Assembly (NCBI RefSeq): GCF_040822065.1 | Contig: NZ_CP162005.1 | Location: forward strand, 5,084,001-5,148,000 | From: Pedobacter sp. WC2423 | GTDB lineage: Bacteria > Bacteroidota > Bacteroidia > Sphingobacteriales > Sphingobacteriaceae | Reading direction: 5' to 3' | Length of the DNA stretch: 64,000 nt | In this document: piece after piece, positions 17,854 through 26,257 of the stretch | Numbering within the stretch: position 1 is the stretch's first letter | How the letters are laid out: each line of letters begins with the position of its first letter | The notes under the pieces: model-generated | The model's input: only the letters and a program-made list of their open reading frames with translations | Databases searched by the model: none | Told to the model about the DNA's origin: nothing | Program-made: the position numbers and the translations under genes

Positions 17854-18258
17854 TTAGTTAAATGGCCGTTTGGTAATACTCGTGTTCCCCATGGCGCTTT
17901 TCTCATATAACCCCACACAACCCCTATCGAACGAACTATCAAAATTCACCCTTCCAGCGCCTAACTCTGTCGGCACCCTGCTCCCTTCCAAAAAATAATA
18001 AACCTTTGTATTTCCACCCTTATGATGCGGCTTATAATTTCCATAAGTTTCCATTTCTGACCAGATTGTATCCTTTACCGTTACTGCGAACACATATTGA
18101 ACCGGGCCAGTATTATTCTCATTTCTATACTGAGCAACCTCTTTGAAACCAGCCTTAAGATCGCCTGCTCCAGGTTGAAAAAACGTACCCTTCAACATCC
18201 AGCCCACTAAAACCACTACCATTACTCCCAGGAAAATATTAGTCTTTGTATTGCGCAT
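17854..18258 (-). CDS. Small membrane-anchored protein of unknown function
   Basis: A 134-residue protein I do not recognise. Residues 7-26 form one hydrophobic segment (NIFLGVMVVVLVGWMLKGTF), which could be a membrane anchor or uncleaved signal. The rest, about 105 residues, looks like a compact soluble domain with Tyr and Gly-rich stretches (VKDTIWSEMETYGNYKPHH) and would face the periplasm. Its start is 6 bases after the lysine aminotransferase stop, so the two are probably co-transcribed. The name of the neighbour gives no clear hint of its job. Confidence 0.7.
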   Translation of the reverse strand: MRNTKTNIFLGVMVVVLVGWMLKGTFFQPGAGDLKAGFKEVAQYRNENNTGPVQYVFAVTVKDTIWSEMETYGNYKPHHKGGNTKVYYFLEGSRVPTELGAGRVNFDSSFDRGCVGLYEKSAMGNTSITKRPFN

Positions 18259-18264
18259 CTTATC

Positions 18265-19596
18265 CTATAAATCAACTAACACCTTATGCATAACCTCTAA
18301 ACCCAAATCAATATGACTTTTCTCCATGATCAGTGCAGGGCGGAAACGAACCGTTTGCGGCCCGCAACCCAGGAACATTACATTATGCTCCAGACCCTTC
18401 TGAATAAACGCATTACGCATCTCACCATTCGGGAAATCAAAAGCACAAAGCAGACCCTTGCCGCGTACATTACTAATCTTATCATATTTCTGAGCTAATC
18501 CTTCCAGATTTTCCTTCAGATATGCCCCAACACCAGCTGCATGATCACACAACTTGTCTTCTTCAATAATCTGAAGAATCTTTGTCGCTCTCACCATATC
18601 AACCAGATTACCACCCCAGGTAGAATTAATCCTTGAAGGAACACGGAAAACATTATTTTCCACCTCATCTACCTTATTTCCAACTAATATTCCACAAACC
18701 TGCATTTTCTTACCAAAAGCCAGAATATCAGGACGTGCCTTTTCACTATAATGCTGATGGCACCAGAACTTACCTGTTAACCCAACACCAGTTTGTACCT
18801 CATCATAAATCAGGAAAGCATCATTCTCATCAGCGATACTGCGAAGTTGAACTAAAAACTCTTCACGTAAATGATTATCACCACCTTCAGACTGGATCGG
18901 CTCAATAATAATTGCGCAGATATCATCCTTGTAATCGGCAAAAGCCTGTTTCACCTGGGCTATAGAAAGCTCTTCTGTATGGATTGCCGTTGTTAAGTTA
19001 TCATGTTCCAGCGGAAACTTTACTGTAGGAATAGAAACCCTTGGCCAGTCAAACTTGGCGAACCATTTTGTTTTGTCCGGTAATGTATTTGTTAAACTTA
19101 AAGTATAACCAGTTCTGCCGTGAAAAGCCTTCTCGAAATGCAGTACTTTAAATCCTTTTTCTTCTTTGTGACCCTTCGCAAAGTTTTTCTGAACCTTCCA
19201 GTCCATTGCAACTTTAATTGCATTTTCAATAGCTAACCCGCCACCTGCAATAAAAAAAGCATGAGGAAGATAAGAAGGGATACCAATCGCGCCAAAAGTT
19301 TTTACAAATTCTGCATACTGCTGTGTATACACATCAGAATTTGAAGGGTTTGCCATTGCTGCCTGCAACAGATTTTGTGTAAAAACAGTATCATTAACCA
19401 TTTTTGGATGATTATATCCAAGGGGAACAGATGCGAAACAAGTAAAGAAATCCAGTAATGTCCGCTTGTACTTTGAGTCGTAAATGTATGCTCCCTGGCT
19501 TTGTCCCATATCATAGGTTAAATCAAATCCATCAGCTAAAACATGCTGACTTAAAATCTCATTTACCTGATCAGGAGCTACAGTAAGTTGGTACAT
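18265..19596 (-). CDS. lat: L-lysine 6-aminotransferase
   Basis: A 443-residue PLP enzyme of the class III aminotransferases. It moves the epsilon-amino group of lysine to 2-oxoglutarate, giving 2-aminoadipate semialdehyde, in the cytoplasm. The PLP-site segments are present: IAGGGLAIENAIKVA near 117, IYDEVQTGVGLTGKFW near 263, and DILAFGKKMQVCG near 290-302, where one of the two adjacent lysines binds PLP. The close match of the FGKKxQVCG block with characterised lysine aminotransferases favours this assignment over acetylornithine aminotransferase. A promoter and an abutting palindrome lie upstream at 19619-19668. Confidence 0.92.
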   Translation of the reverse strand: MYQLTVAPDQVNEILSQHVLADGFDLTYDMGQSQGAYIYDSKYKRTLLDFFTCFASVPLGYNHPKMVNDTVFTQNLLQAAMANPSNSDVYTQQYAEFVKTFGAIGIPSYLPHAFFIAGGGLAIENAIKVAMDWKVQKNFAKGHKEEKGFKVLHFEKAFHGRTGYTLSLTNTLPDKTKWFAKFDWPRVSIPTVKFPLEHDNLTTAIHTEELSIAQVKQAFADYKDDICAIIIEPIQSEGGDNHLREEFLVQLRSIADENDAFLIYDEVQTGVGLTGKFWCHQHYSEKARPDILAFGKKMQVCGILVGNKVDEVENNVFRVPSRINSTWGGNLVDMVRATKILQIIEEDKLCDHAAGVGAYLKENLEGLAQKYDKISNVRGKGLLCAFDFPNGEMRNAFIQKGLEHNVMFLGCGPQTVRFRPALIMEKSHIDLGLEVMHKVLVDL

Positions 19597-19618
19597 AATT
19601 CTTATATTTTGGTTTATC

Positions 19619-19648
19619 CAAATTTAGTAAAATGCCCCTGAATAACAA
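19619..19648 (-). promoter_or_regulatory. Promoter of the lysine aminotransferase gene
   Basis: On the minus strand, TTG (19648-19646) and TAAATTTG (19626-19619) are separated by 19 bases, which fits the Bacteroidetes form TTG-N17-23-TAnnTTTG. The ATG at 19596 is 22 bases downstream of the -7 box. Confidence 0.7.
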
Positions 19649-19652
19649 GTTC

Positions 19653-19668
19653 AGGCCATGTTTGGCCT
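19653..19668. promoter_or_regulatory. Palindrome abutting the -33 element of the lysine aminotransferase promoter
   Basis: AGGCCA and TGGCCT are exact inverted half-sites separated by 4 bases. The site ends 4 bases upstream of the -33 TTG, a usual position for an activator dimer. No regulator gene is adjacent. Confidence 0.5.
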
Positions 19669-19794
19669 AAAAAAACAAAAACAAGGTTTAAACAGTTTAA
19701 AGTATGATTTTAACAGAAAAATATTTTTAGCATCACAAATGTTAATAATTTTCATGACAACATTCAGACAGATTCGTCTTATAAACGGCAGATT

Positions 19795-20673
19795 TTAGTC
19801 TTTTAATTTATCTTTCATCCCCATGATTCCCAATAATCCACCGGTATGCAAAGCCACGATTTTTTCTCCTTTCGGAAAATAACCTTTAATTGCTAAATCG
19901 TTAATTGAGAAAAACATTTTGGCCGTATAAACAGGATCGGTTAACATTCCATGCTTAGCCGTAAAACCCTTCATAAATCCCAGTAAATCCGGAGTAGTTT
20001 TCGCATAACCACCAAAATGATAATCTGTATGTAAAATCAACCTTTCATCATTCGCAGACACATACCCACTGATCTCTTCCCTGATAAACTCACCGCCTTT
20101 CAGTACAGGGACTACATGGAGTTTCGTTTTTAAACCCGCTTTTTGAATTCCCTGTAATAAACCTGCCGCTGTTGTACCAGTTCCCGCTGCACAAAATAGG
20201 TGATCTATATCCTGCGGAAGTTCAGCAATAATTTCAGCACAACCCAGTACTGCCTCAACACAGGCACCTCCCTCATTAATAAAATACGTGTCAGCATGGT
20301 TCGCCGAATATTCCGCATAACAAGCATGCTTATTCTTATAAGCTTCCCTGTCAATAAAAATCAACTCCATTCCGTATAAAGAACAAAGCACCAGCATTTC
20401 ATTGTTTACTTTTTCACCCCTCACAAAAGCCGTTGCCTTTAATCCTGATCTCGCAGCTGCGCAAGCAGTAGCCACCAGGTGATTCGAATAGGCCCCGCCA
20501 AAAGTGACCAGATGTGTTTTTCTTGCAGCTATAACATCTTGTAAAATATATTTCAGTTTACGCCATTTATTTCCCGAAATATAAGGGTCAATTAAATCAT
20601 CTCTTTTGACCCATAACTCAGCTAAATCCGAATGTTTTAACTGTTGTAAAGGACTGTGTAAATCTGTAAACAT
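19795..20673 (-). CDS. ACC deaminase / D-cysteine desulfhydrase-family PLP enzyme
   Basis: A 292-residue fold-type II PLP enzyme. The PLP lysine lies in SGNKWRKLKYIL near residue 35, followed by FGGAYSNHLVATA near 60, and the phosphate-binding loop AAGTGTTAAGLLQG near 165. The family includes 1-aminocyclopropane-1-carboxylate deaminase and D-cysteine desulfhydrase. The residues that separate them cannot be judged safely here; in this phylum D-amino-acid desulfhydrase activity is the safer guess. The open frame begins with TTG at 20679, but that codon lies inside a TAAATTTG -7-like box, so the ATG at 20673 is chosen. Confidence 0.85.
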   Translation of the reverse strand: MFTDLHSPLQQLKHSDLAELWVKRDDLIDPYISGNKWRKLKYILQDVIAARKTHLVTFGGAYSNHLVATACAAARSGLKATAFVRGEKVNNEMLVLCSLYGMELIFIDREAYKNKHACYAEYSANHADTYFINEGGACVEAVLGCAEIIAELPQDIDHLFCAAGTGTTAAGLLQGIQKAGLKTKLHVVPVLKGGEFIREEISGYVSANDERLILHTDYHFGGYAKTTPDLLGFMKGFTAKHGMLTDPVYTAKMFFSINDLAIKGYFPKGEKIVALHTGGLLGIMGMKDKLKD

Positions 20674-20846
20674 GGACAAATTTAACGCGTTTAGCTTAAA
20701 ATTAGACTATAATCAATTTTATCGGTTAAATTTTCAACTTTTCTACGACTTAAAGATTAGTTTTGTAAAATGGAATTAGTATAGGGTCTGCTCTCCTGAA
20801 GAGTGTCAGGCTGTGTATTTGTCCATAACATTTGATAAAATAAATA

Positions 20847-21875
20847 ATGGAAAACAATAACAACGGACTGGAATTAGAAGAGCAGGATTTATACGAACAT
20901 TTTAATATTGTTGTAGACAAAGGGCAGTCCTTATTGCGAATAGATAAATTTTTGATGCACCGTATGGAGAATGCTTCAAGAAATCGCATACAAAATGCGA
21001 TTGAAGCAGGGAACGTACTGGTGAATAAAGCCACTATAAAAGCTAGCTATAAAGTTAAACCAGCTGATGAGATTTCGATTGTGTTTCCTCATCCGCCAAG
21101 AGATACTGAAGTTTATCCGGAAAATATCCCATTGGATATTGTTTATGAAGATGATGACTTACTGATTGTAAATAAGGTGGCAGGAATGGTTGTACACCCT
21201 GGGTTTAACAATTATACAGGAACATTGGTTAATGCACTTGCCTTCCACTTTGAGTCCTTACCACAATTACCTGGTAATGAAGGCAGGCCAGGTCTGGTAC
21301 ACCGTATTGACAAAGATACTTCGGGATTGCTGATTATCAGTAAGAACGAAATTACGATGACTAAACTGGCCAAACAGTTTTTTGACCACAGTATTACCCG
21401 GAAATATCTGGCATTAGCCTGGGGCGATATCAAAGAAAATGGTACAGTATCTGGTTATATTGGTCGTAGTGCCAAGAACAGAATTGTCATGGATGTTTAT
21501 GACGAAGAAGACAAAGGAAAATGGTCAGTTACGCATTATACTGTTTTAGAACGTTTAGGTTATGTGACTTTAATTAGTTGTCAGCTTGAAACGGGTCGTA
21601 CGCACCAGATCAGAGCTCACATGCAGCATATTGGTCACCCATTATTTAACGATGCGAATTATGGCGGAGATAAGATCCTTAAAGGAACAACGTTTACAAA
21701 GTATAAACAATATGTAGCCAACTGCTTTGAGATGTTACCGCGACAAGCTTTACATGCACAGACTTTAGGGTTTATACACCCGACTACCAGGGAATATATG
21801 GAATTTGAAGCACCATTGCCTCCGGATTTTGATTCTGTACTTAACAAATGGAGAAACTACATCGCACAGCCATAA
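20847..21875 (+). CDS. RluA-family 23S rRNA pseudouridine synthase (RluD-like)
   Basis: A 342-residue enzyme that isomerises uridine in large-subunit rRNA. An S4 RNA-binding domain is at about residues 30-90 (LRIDKFLMHRMENASRNRIQNAIEAGNVLVNKATIKASYKV is the full block; its core is RIDKFLMHRM). The catalytic domain has the Asp in HRIDKDTSGLL near 155 and the RTHQIRAHMQHIGHPLFND block near 250. The S4 domain and length favour RluD (helix 69 of 23S rRNA) over short RluA/TruC types. The class IV aminotransferase begins 7 bases after its stop, so they probably share a transcript. Confidence 0.92.
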   Translation: MENNNNGLELEEQDLYEHFNIVVDKGQSLLRIDKFLMHRMENASRNRIQNAIEAGNVLVNKATIKASYKVKPADEISIVFPHPPRDTEVYPENIPLDIVYEDDDLLIVNKVAGMVVHPGFNNYTGTLVNALAFHFESLPQLPGNEGRPGLVHRIDKDTSGLLIISKNEITMTKLAKQFFDHSITRKYLALAWGDIKENGTVSGYIGRSAKNRIVMDVYDEEDKGKWSVTHYTVLERLGYVTLISCQLETGRTHQIRAHMQHIGHPLFNDANYGGDKILKGTTFTKYKQYVANCFEMLPRQALHAQTLGFIHPTTREYMEFEAPLPPDFDSVLNKWRNYIAQP

Positions 21876-21882
21876 GAATTTA

Positions 21883-22722
21883 ATGCAACAAGAATATATT
21901 TTACATAACGATCAGTTCATTGCGATAGACCAGCCTATCCTGACAGCCAAAAACAGAGGCTTCAGGTATGGTGACGGACTGTTTGAGTCTATGCGGATGT
22001 CTGGAGGTAAATTGAAGTTTGCCGAATTGCATGCTGATCGTTTGCAGGCGGGAATGAATGCGCTGAAAATGGAGGGAGGAATTCTGTTTGATGATTATTT
22101 CCTGAAACAGAAGACTACTGAACTTTGTAAACGCAATAAGCTAAAAGATAATGTGAGGTTCCGTTTATCTGTTTACCGGGAAGGCGACGGGCTATATACG
22201 CCCGACAGCAATAAATCGGGATACATACTGGAAGCGGCCCCGCTCGCTGCAGGAGGTTACGAGCTGAATAAAAAAGGACTGATCATCGATGTTTACGATG
22301 AGGTTACTAAACCGATTAATAAACTGTCTACCTATAAGACGAGTAATTCATTACTTTATGTGATGGCTGGTTTATATAAGCAACAAAACCGGCTGGATGA
22401 AGCTTTCATATTAAATCAGCACGGCTTTCTGTGCGAAAGTATCAGCTCTAATATTTTTGTGATTTACGACAAAAAGATTTATACCCCAGCTCTTTCCGAA
22501 GGATGTATTGCCGGGGTAATGCGTAACGTAGTTATGAAAGTGGCTAAAACCAATCAGATTCCTGTAATAGAAGCACAAATTAATCCTGAAGTCTTAAAAG
22601 AGGCAGATGAGGTGTTTATTACCAATGCTACTTCTGGTATCCGCTGGGTGATGGGTTATGGTAAAAAACGATATTTTAATGAAATAACAAAGTCTTTAAG
22701 TTCTTTACTCAATGCGTTATAG
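21883..22722 (+). CDS. Class IV (fold-type IV) PLP aminotransferase
   Basis: A 279-residue protein of the family that holds branched-chain aminotransferase, D-amino-acid aminotransferase and aminodeoxychorismate lyase. The N terminus has GFRYGDGLFESMRM near 25-40; the PLP lysine is in LSTYKTSNSLLYVMA near 150; NQHGFLCESISSNIF near 185 is the usual ESxxxN block. The length suits PabC-like or D-amino-acid types, but the substrate is undecided. A PabB-like gene exists at the left edge but is 20 kb away. The open frame extends back to 21805 inside rluD; ATG at 21883 avoids that overlap and starts at the conserved region. Confidence 0.88.
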   Translation: MQQEYILHNDQFIAIDQPILTAKNRGFRYGDGLFESMRMSGGKLKFAELHADRLQAGMNALKMEGGILFDDYFLKQKTTELCKRNKLKDNVRFRLSVYREGDGLYTPDSNKSGYILEAAPLAAGGYELNKKGLIIDVYDEVTKPINKLSTYKTSNSLLYVMAGLYKQQNRLDEAFILNQHGFLCESISSNIFVIYDKKIYTPALSEGCIAGVMRNVVMKVAKTNQIPVIEAQINPEVLKEADEVFITNATSGIRWVMGYGKKRYFNEITKSLSSLLNAL

Positions 22723-22743
22723 CTATTCAGCTATAAACGCATT
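22711..22743. terminator. Convergent hairpin spanning both stop codons
   Basis: A 14-base left arm (22711-22724) and a matching right arm (22729-22743) with one extra A enclose an ATTC loop. The stem includes the last codons and stop of the class IV aminotransferase and the stop of fmt. It should act on both strands, though it has no long T-run. Confidence 0.65.
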
Positions 22744-23639
22744 CCCCTTAAAAATTCGTCAACCATCATTCTTTTCTTGCCTTCATACTGTACATCCAGT
22801 AAGGTAATATAACCATCCTGAGCAGCAAACTTTAAATAGCTTTTGCCATCGGTTATAAACATGCCAGGGCTTACTGAAGGAGTGGTTTCTTCAAACCCTG
22901 CTTTGAAGATCTTAATTGTCTTTTCATTTAATGCTGCGAAAGCAGTAGGATATGGACTCAGCCCTCTGATCAGGTTATAGATTGTTTTTACAGAATTATT
23001 CCAGTCCACTTTACAGAACTCTTTGAATATTTTGGGTGCATGTTTCAACTCTGCAGAAAAGATCTGCGGCTGTTCTGTATAGTCACTGGCTTCAATTGCT
23101 TTTACTGTTTTAACCAATAAACCAGCACCAGCATTCATCAGGTGATCATGCAGATCGCCAGCCGTATCGTCATCAGCAATAGGTACTGTCTTTGAGAAAA
23201 TTACATCACCGGTATCAATTTCGTGTTTCAAAAAGAACGTAGTGACTCCGCTTTCTTTTTCTCCATTGATAATTGCATGATTGATTGGCGCTGCACCGCG
23301 GTATTGAGGTAAAAGAGAACCATGTAAATTAATCGTTCCTTTAGGAGGCATATTCCATACAATTTCCGGTAACATGCGAAAGGCTACCACCACATGCAAA
23401 TCTGCATTTAAAGCTTTCAGCTCCGCGATGAAATCAGGATCTTTTAACTTCAATGGCTGCAATACTTTTAAACCTTTTTCTACAGCATATTTTTTAACAG
23501 CGCTTTCCTGTAATTTCTGACCTCTTCCTGCTGGTTTATCCGCTGCGGTAACGACACCTGCGATTTCAAATCCGGCTTCTGCCAGCGCATTTAAAGAAGC
23601 AACGGCAAAATCGGGCGTTCCCATGAAAACTATTTTCAT
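22731..23639 (-). CDS. fmt: Methionyl-tRNA formyltransferase
   Basis: A 302-residue enzyme that formylates the amino group of methionyl-tRNA(fMet) from 10-formyltetrahydrofolate before translation starts. The N terminus MKIVFMGTPDFAVASLNAL is typical; the catalytic block NLHGSLLPQYRGAAPINHAI lies near 108-127 with the usual Asn, His and the downstream Asp in HEIDTGDVIF near 142. The C-terminal tRNA-binding domain (YPTAFAALNEKTIKIFKA onwards) is complete. It converges on the aminotransferase gene with only 8 bases between the stops. Confidence 0.97.
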   Translation of the reverse strand: MKIVFMGTPDFAVASLNALAEAGFEIAGVVTAADKPAGRGQKLQESAVKKYAVEKGLKVLQPLKLKDPDFIAELKALNADLHVVVAFRMLPEIVWNMPPKGTINLHGSLLPQYRGAAPINHAIINGEKESGVTTFFLKHEIDTGDVIFSKTVPIADDDTAGDLHDHLMNAGAGLLVKTVKAIEASDYTEQPQIFSAELKHAPKIFKEFCKVDWNNSVKTIYNLIRGLSPYPTAFAALNEKTIKIFKAGFEETTPSVSPGMFITDGKSYLKFAAQDGYITLLDVQYEGKKRMMVDEFLRGMRL

Positions 23640-23753
23640 ATGTGTTTGTTTGGTTTATTCGTGATCAAATTATTGTAAGGCCATGATGGTTAAACATCCT
23701 GTCTTTCTCTAGCAAAATAACTAAAAATTTAACGCATATTTTGTTTAATCTAT

Positions 23754-24803
23754 ATGGTTCAGACTTCAGAAGAAATTAAAGAAATTGGTTTAGTATATGT
23801 TACTGACAGTATGCCTGGTCTTTACCGCAAAGGAAAACCCGGAAAATTTTATTACGAAGACCATAACGGTCAGCGGGTAAAAGATGAGGCGCAGCTGGAA
23901 AGAATCAAAGCGCTGGTATTACCACCAGCCTGGACTGAAGTATGGATTGCTGCAAAAAAGAACGCTTATTTGCAGGCAACCGGGTTGGACGTGGCAAAAC
24001 GCAAGCAATACCGGTACCATACCAAATGGACTTCCAGGAGATCTGATCTTAAATATTACCGGCTGCTGGAATTTGGAAAAGTCTTACCACAAGCCAGAAA
24101 GAGAATCGCGAAAGATTTAAAAAGGCCTGTATATGATGAACAGAAGGTTTTGGCTATTTGTGTGCAACTGATGCAAAAGACGCTCATTCGCGTTGGCAAT
24201 GAAGCTTATGCACAGCTTTATGGCAGCTATGGTTTATCTACACTAAGAAATAAACACGCTAAAGTAAATGGGAATGTGCTCCAGTTAAAATTTGTGGGTA
24301 AAAAGGGGGTAAAGCAAGAAGTGGCCCTTAATGATAAGAGCCTGGCCAAAATGGTCAAAAGTTGCATGGAAATTCCCGGACAAGATTTATTTCAATACTA
24401 CACTGCCGATTCAGAACGCAGGGCGATAGATTCGGGAATGATTAACAATTATATCAGAGAAATTACCGGGAGTGATTTTACCGCTAAAGATTTTCGCACG
24501 TGGGGTGGCACGCTGGAAGCCTTAAGACAACTGGCTATTTGTACAGGCAATGTGGAAGAAGAACGGCCTAAGAAAAAAATTGTTACCGAAGTCATGAAAT
24601 GTGTGGCCAGTAAATTAGGTAATACACCTGCCGTCTGTAAAAGTTCCTATGTGTATCCACTGCTGATCGAAGCTTTTGAAAACGATCAGTTGTTAAAGTA
24701 TATGAAAAAAATACATACTGACAGACCTGATACTATCCAGGCGATGGAAAATGACGAAAAAGTCTTAATGAAATTTCTCAAAGCTGTGCAGAAGAAATTA
24801 TAA
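23754..24803 (+). CDS. Type IB DNA topoisomerase (poxvirus-like)
   Basis: A 349-residue protein that relaxes supercoils through a 3'-phosphotyrosyl DNA intermediate. The N-terminal domain (GLYRKGKPGKFYYEDHNGQ, then LVLPPAWTEVWIA near 53) is the bacterial TopIB signature. The catalytic domain carries HTKWTSRRSDLKY near 88, TLRNKHAKVNGN near 162, and KDFRTWGGT near 243. The active tyrosine is in KSSYVYP, at residue 299 or 301. No other DNA-repair genes are adjacent. It ends 6 bases before the stop of the convergent DeoR-type regulator. Confidence 0.94.
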   Translation: MVQTSEEIKEIGLVYVTDSMPGLYRKGKPGKFYYEDHNGQRVKDEAQLERIKALVLPPAWTEVWIAAKKNAYLQATGLDVAKRKQYRYHTKWTSRRSDLKYYRLLEFGKVLPQARKRIAKDLKRPVYDEQKVLAICVQLMQKTLIRVGNEAYAQLYGSYGLSTLRNKHAKVNGNVLQLKFVGKKGVKQEVALNDKSLAKMVKSCMEIPGQDLFQYYTADSERRAIDSGMINNYIREITGSDFTAKDFRTWGGTLEALRQLAICTGNVEEERPKKKIVTEVMKCVASKLGNTPAVCKSSYVYPLLIEAFENDQLLKYMKKIHTDRPDTIQAMENDEKVLMKFLKAVQKKL

Positions 24804-24809
24804 TAACAC

Positions 24810-25559
24810 TTATTCCAGTCTGATGCCCAGATCACGATAACTTTTAAGGTTTTCATGATTTGGATCGGTATCCGTAATGATAATATCAAGGTCACTTGTA
24901 CTGGTAATATAATAAGACTCGGTGGTGTCAAGCTTTTCAAATGTGGCAATGGCGATCACTTGTTTGGAGGTCTCGACCATCGCCTTCTTAATCTGGCAGT
25001 CTTCATAACTGATACCTGTAACCCCGGAGATCAGGTCGATACTGCATATGCCAAGAAAACAGATGTCCGGGCGGATACCCCGGATAGTTTGTATGACTTC
25101 AAATCCAGTAGTGGAAAAAGATGATTTATTTAATCTGCCGCCTAAAAAAATAACTTCAATAAAAGGATGGTCTTCTAACACCGTCGCTACAGGGAAGCTA
25201 TTGGTTACTACCGTGATTTGCAGATCTCTGGGTAAATGTGTCGCAATAGCAAGTACTGAAGTACCAGAGTCAAATAACACAACCTGACCGTTTTTAATAA
25301 GTTTTATTGCTTTTTGTGCGATGATTTCTTTATGAGACACGTCATAATGTTCTCTTTCCCGGAAATGCTGAGGGATAGGGGAACGGGAAATTGCCCCGCC
25401 ACGAACTGCTTTTAGTAATCCCTGGTCTGATAGCTCTTTAATATCACGCCTTACGGTATCCTCAGAAACCGCTAAAAGCGTGCTTAAATCTCCTAAAAGT
25501 ACTTTTCGTTCTTTACGAATATGCTCAATAATCAGTTGTAATCTTTCGGCCTTAATCAT
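24810..25559 (-). CDS. DeoR/GlpR-family transcriptional regulator
   Basis: A 249-residue repressor. The N-terminal helix-turn-helix is at about residues 18-52 (LLGDLSTLLAVSEDTVRRDIKEL), followed by the family turn LLKAVRGGAI. The C-terminal DeoRC effector domain starts near 75 with the conserved LIKNGQVVLFDSGTS and has TVVTNSF near 112, FLGGRLNKSSFSTTG near 137. Such proteins respond to sugar phosphates or nucleosides. It is divergent from a nucleotidase gene across an 88-base gap holding tandem palindromes, so self-regulation and control of the nucleotidase are likely. Confidence 0.93.
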   Translation of the reverse strand: MIKAERLQLIIEHIRKERKVLLGDLSTLLAVSEDTVRRDIKELSDQGLLKAVRGGAISRSPIPQHFREREHYDVSHKEIIAQKAIKLIKNGQVVLFDSGTSVLAIATHLPRDLQITVVTNSFPVATVLEDHPFIEVIFLGGRLNKSSFSTTGFEVIQTIRGIRPDICFLGICSIDLISGVTGISYEDCQIKKAMVETSKQVIAIATFEKLDTTESYYITSTSDLDIIITDTDPNHENLKSYRDLGIRLE

Positions 25560-25595
25560 CTTAGTCGCAAATATACAAATAAAAACTATTGCATA

Positions 25596-25628
25596 TTTGC
25601 AGTATATTGCAATTTATTGCTATATTTG
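25596..25628 (+). promoter_or_regulatory. Promoter of the nucleotidase gene
   Basis: TTTG (25596-25599) and TATATTTG (25621-25628) are 21 bases apart, fitting the Bacteroidetes consensus. The ATG at 25648 is 19 bases past the -7 box. Palindromic sites flank and overlap it. Confidence 0.65.
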
Positions 25629-25642
25629 TTGCAATATATTGC
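25609..25642. promoter_or_regulatory. Tandem palindromic operators between DeoR regulator and nucleotidase
   Basis: GCAATTTATTGC (25609-25620) and GCAATATATTGC (25631-25642) share the arms GCAAT/ATTGC and have centres 22 bases apart, about two helical turns. A weaker site GCATATTTGC lies at 25591-25600. They bracket the -7 box, so a bound repressor would block the nucleotidase promoter. The neighbouring DeoR-type protein is the obvious candidate. Confidence 0.6.
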
Positions 25643-25647
25643 GAATT

Positions 25648-26199
25648 ATGAATAGAGAAAGAAAAACAATAGCTATCGATATGGACGGTGTAATTGCCGA
25701 TACAGAAGCACAGTTTATGGATTGGTATGAAAAAGAGCATGGAATACGTGTTCCAAGAGAAGAAAGACTAGGTGTACCGGAGTCAGATGGTTTTCCCGAC
25801 AAAACTGCGATCAGAAGATATGTCTATACCCCAGGTTTTTTCAGGACAATTCCTGTTATGCCAGGAGCAATTGAAGCAGTAAAAATGCTAATGGAAGATT
25901 ATGAAGTTTTCATCGTATCTGCTGCAACAGAATTTCCGCAATGCTTATCAGAGAAGCTGGAATGGTTAAATGAATATTTTCCATTTATAAACTGGACAAA
26001 TATAGTTTTGTGTGGAGATAAGAGTATCATTGATACGGATTACCTGATTGATGACCACTGTAAAAACCTTGATTTTTGCAAAGGAAAGCCGATTATGTTT
26101 AACGGGTCACATAATGTAAATCAATTACACCATACGCGGGTAATGAATTGGGATGAATTACTGGATTTGTTTGAGCAAGAAAAGCTTTCAGCCGTATAA
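25648..26199 (+). CDS. 5'(3')-deoxyribonucleotidase-like HAD hydrolase
   Basis: A 183-residue HAD-fold protein of the NT5C group. Motif I is IAIDMDGVIADT at residues 8-19 (nucleophile Asp11, acid Asp13). Motif II lies in FIVSAATEFP near 91, and the C-terminal acidic motif in DYLIDDHCKNL near 130. These enzymes remove phosphate from deoxynucleotides. The open frame extends back to 25480, but ATG at 25648 follows the promoter and starts the conserved part. It is divergent from, and probably controlled by, the DeoR-type regulator. Confidence 0.85.
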   Translation: MNRERKTIAIDMDGVIADTEAQFMDWYEKEHGIRVPREERLGVPESDGFPDKTAIRRYVYTPGFFRTIPVMPGAIEAVKMLMEDYEVFIVSAATEFPQCLSEKLEWLNEYFPFINWTNIVLCGDKSIIDTDYLIDDHCKNLDFCKGKPIMFNGSHNVNQLHHTRVMNWDELLDLFEQEKLSAV

Positions 26200-26257
26200 A
26201 TCTTGTGATGTGCCGGAATAAAGATAAAACCTCCTCCCAATTTGGGAAGAGATTTCT

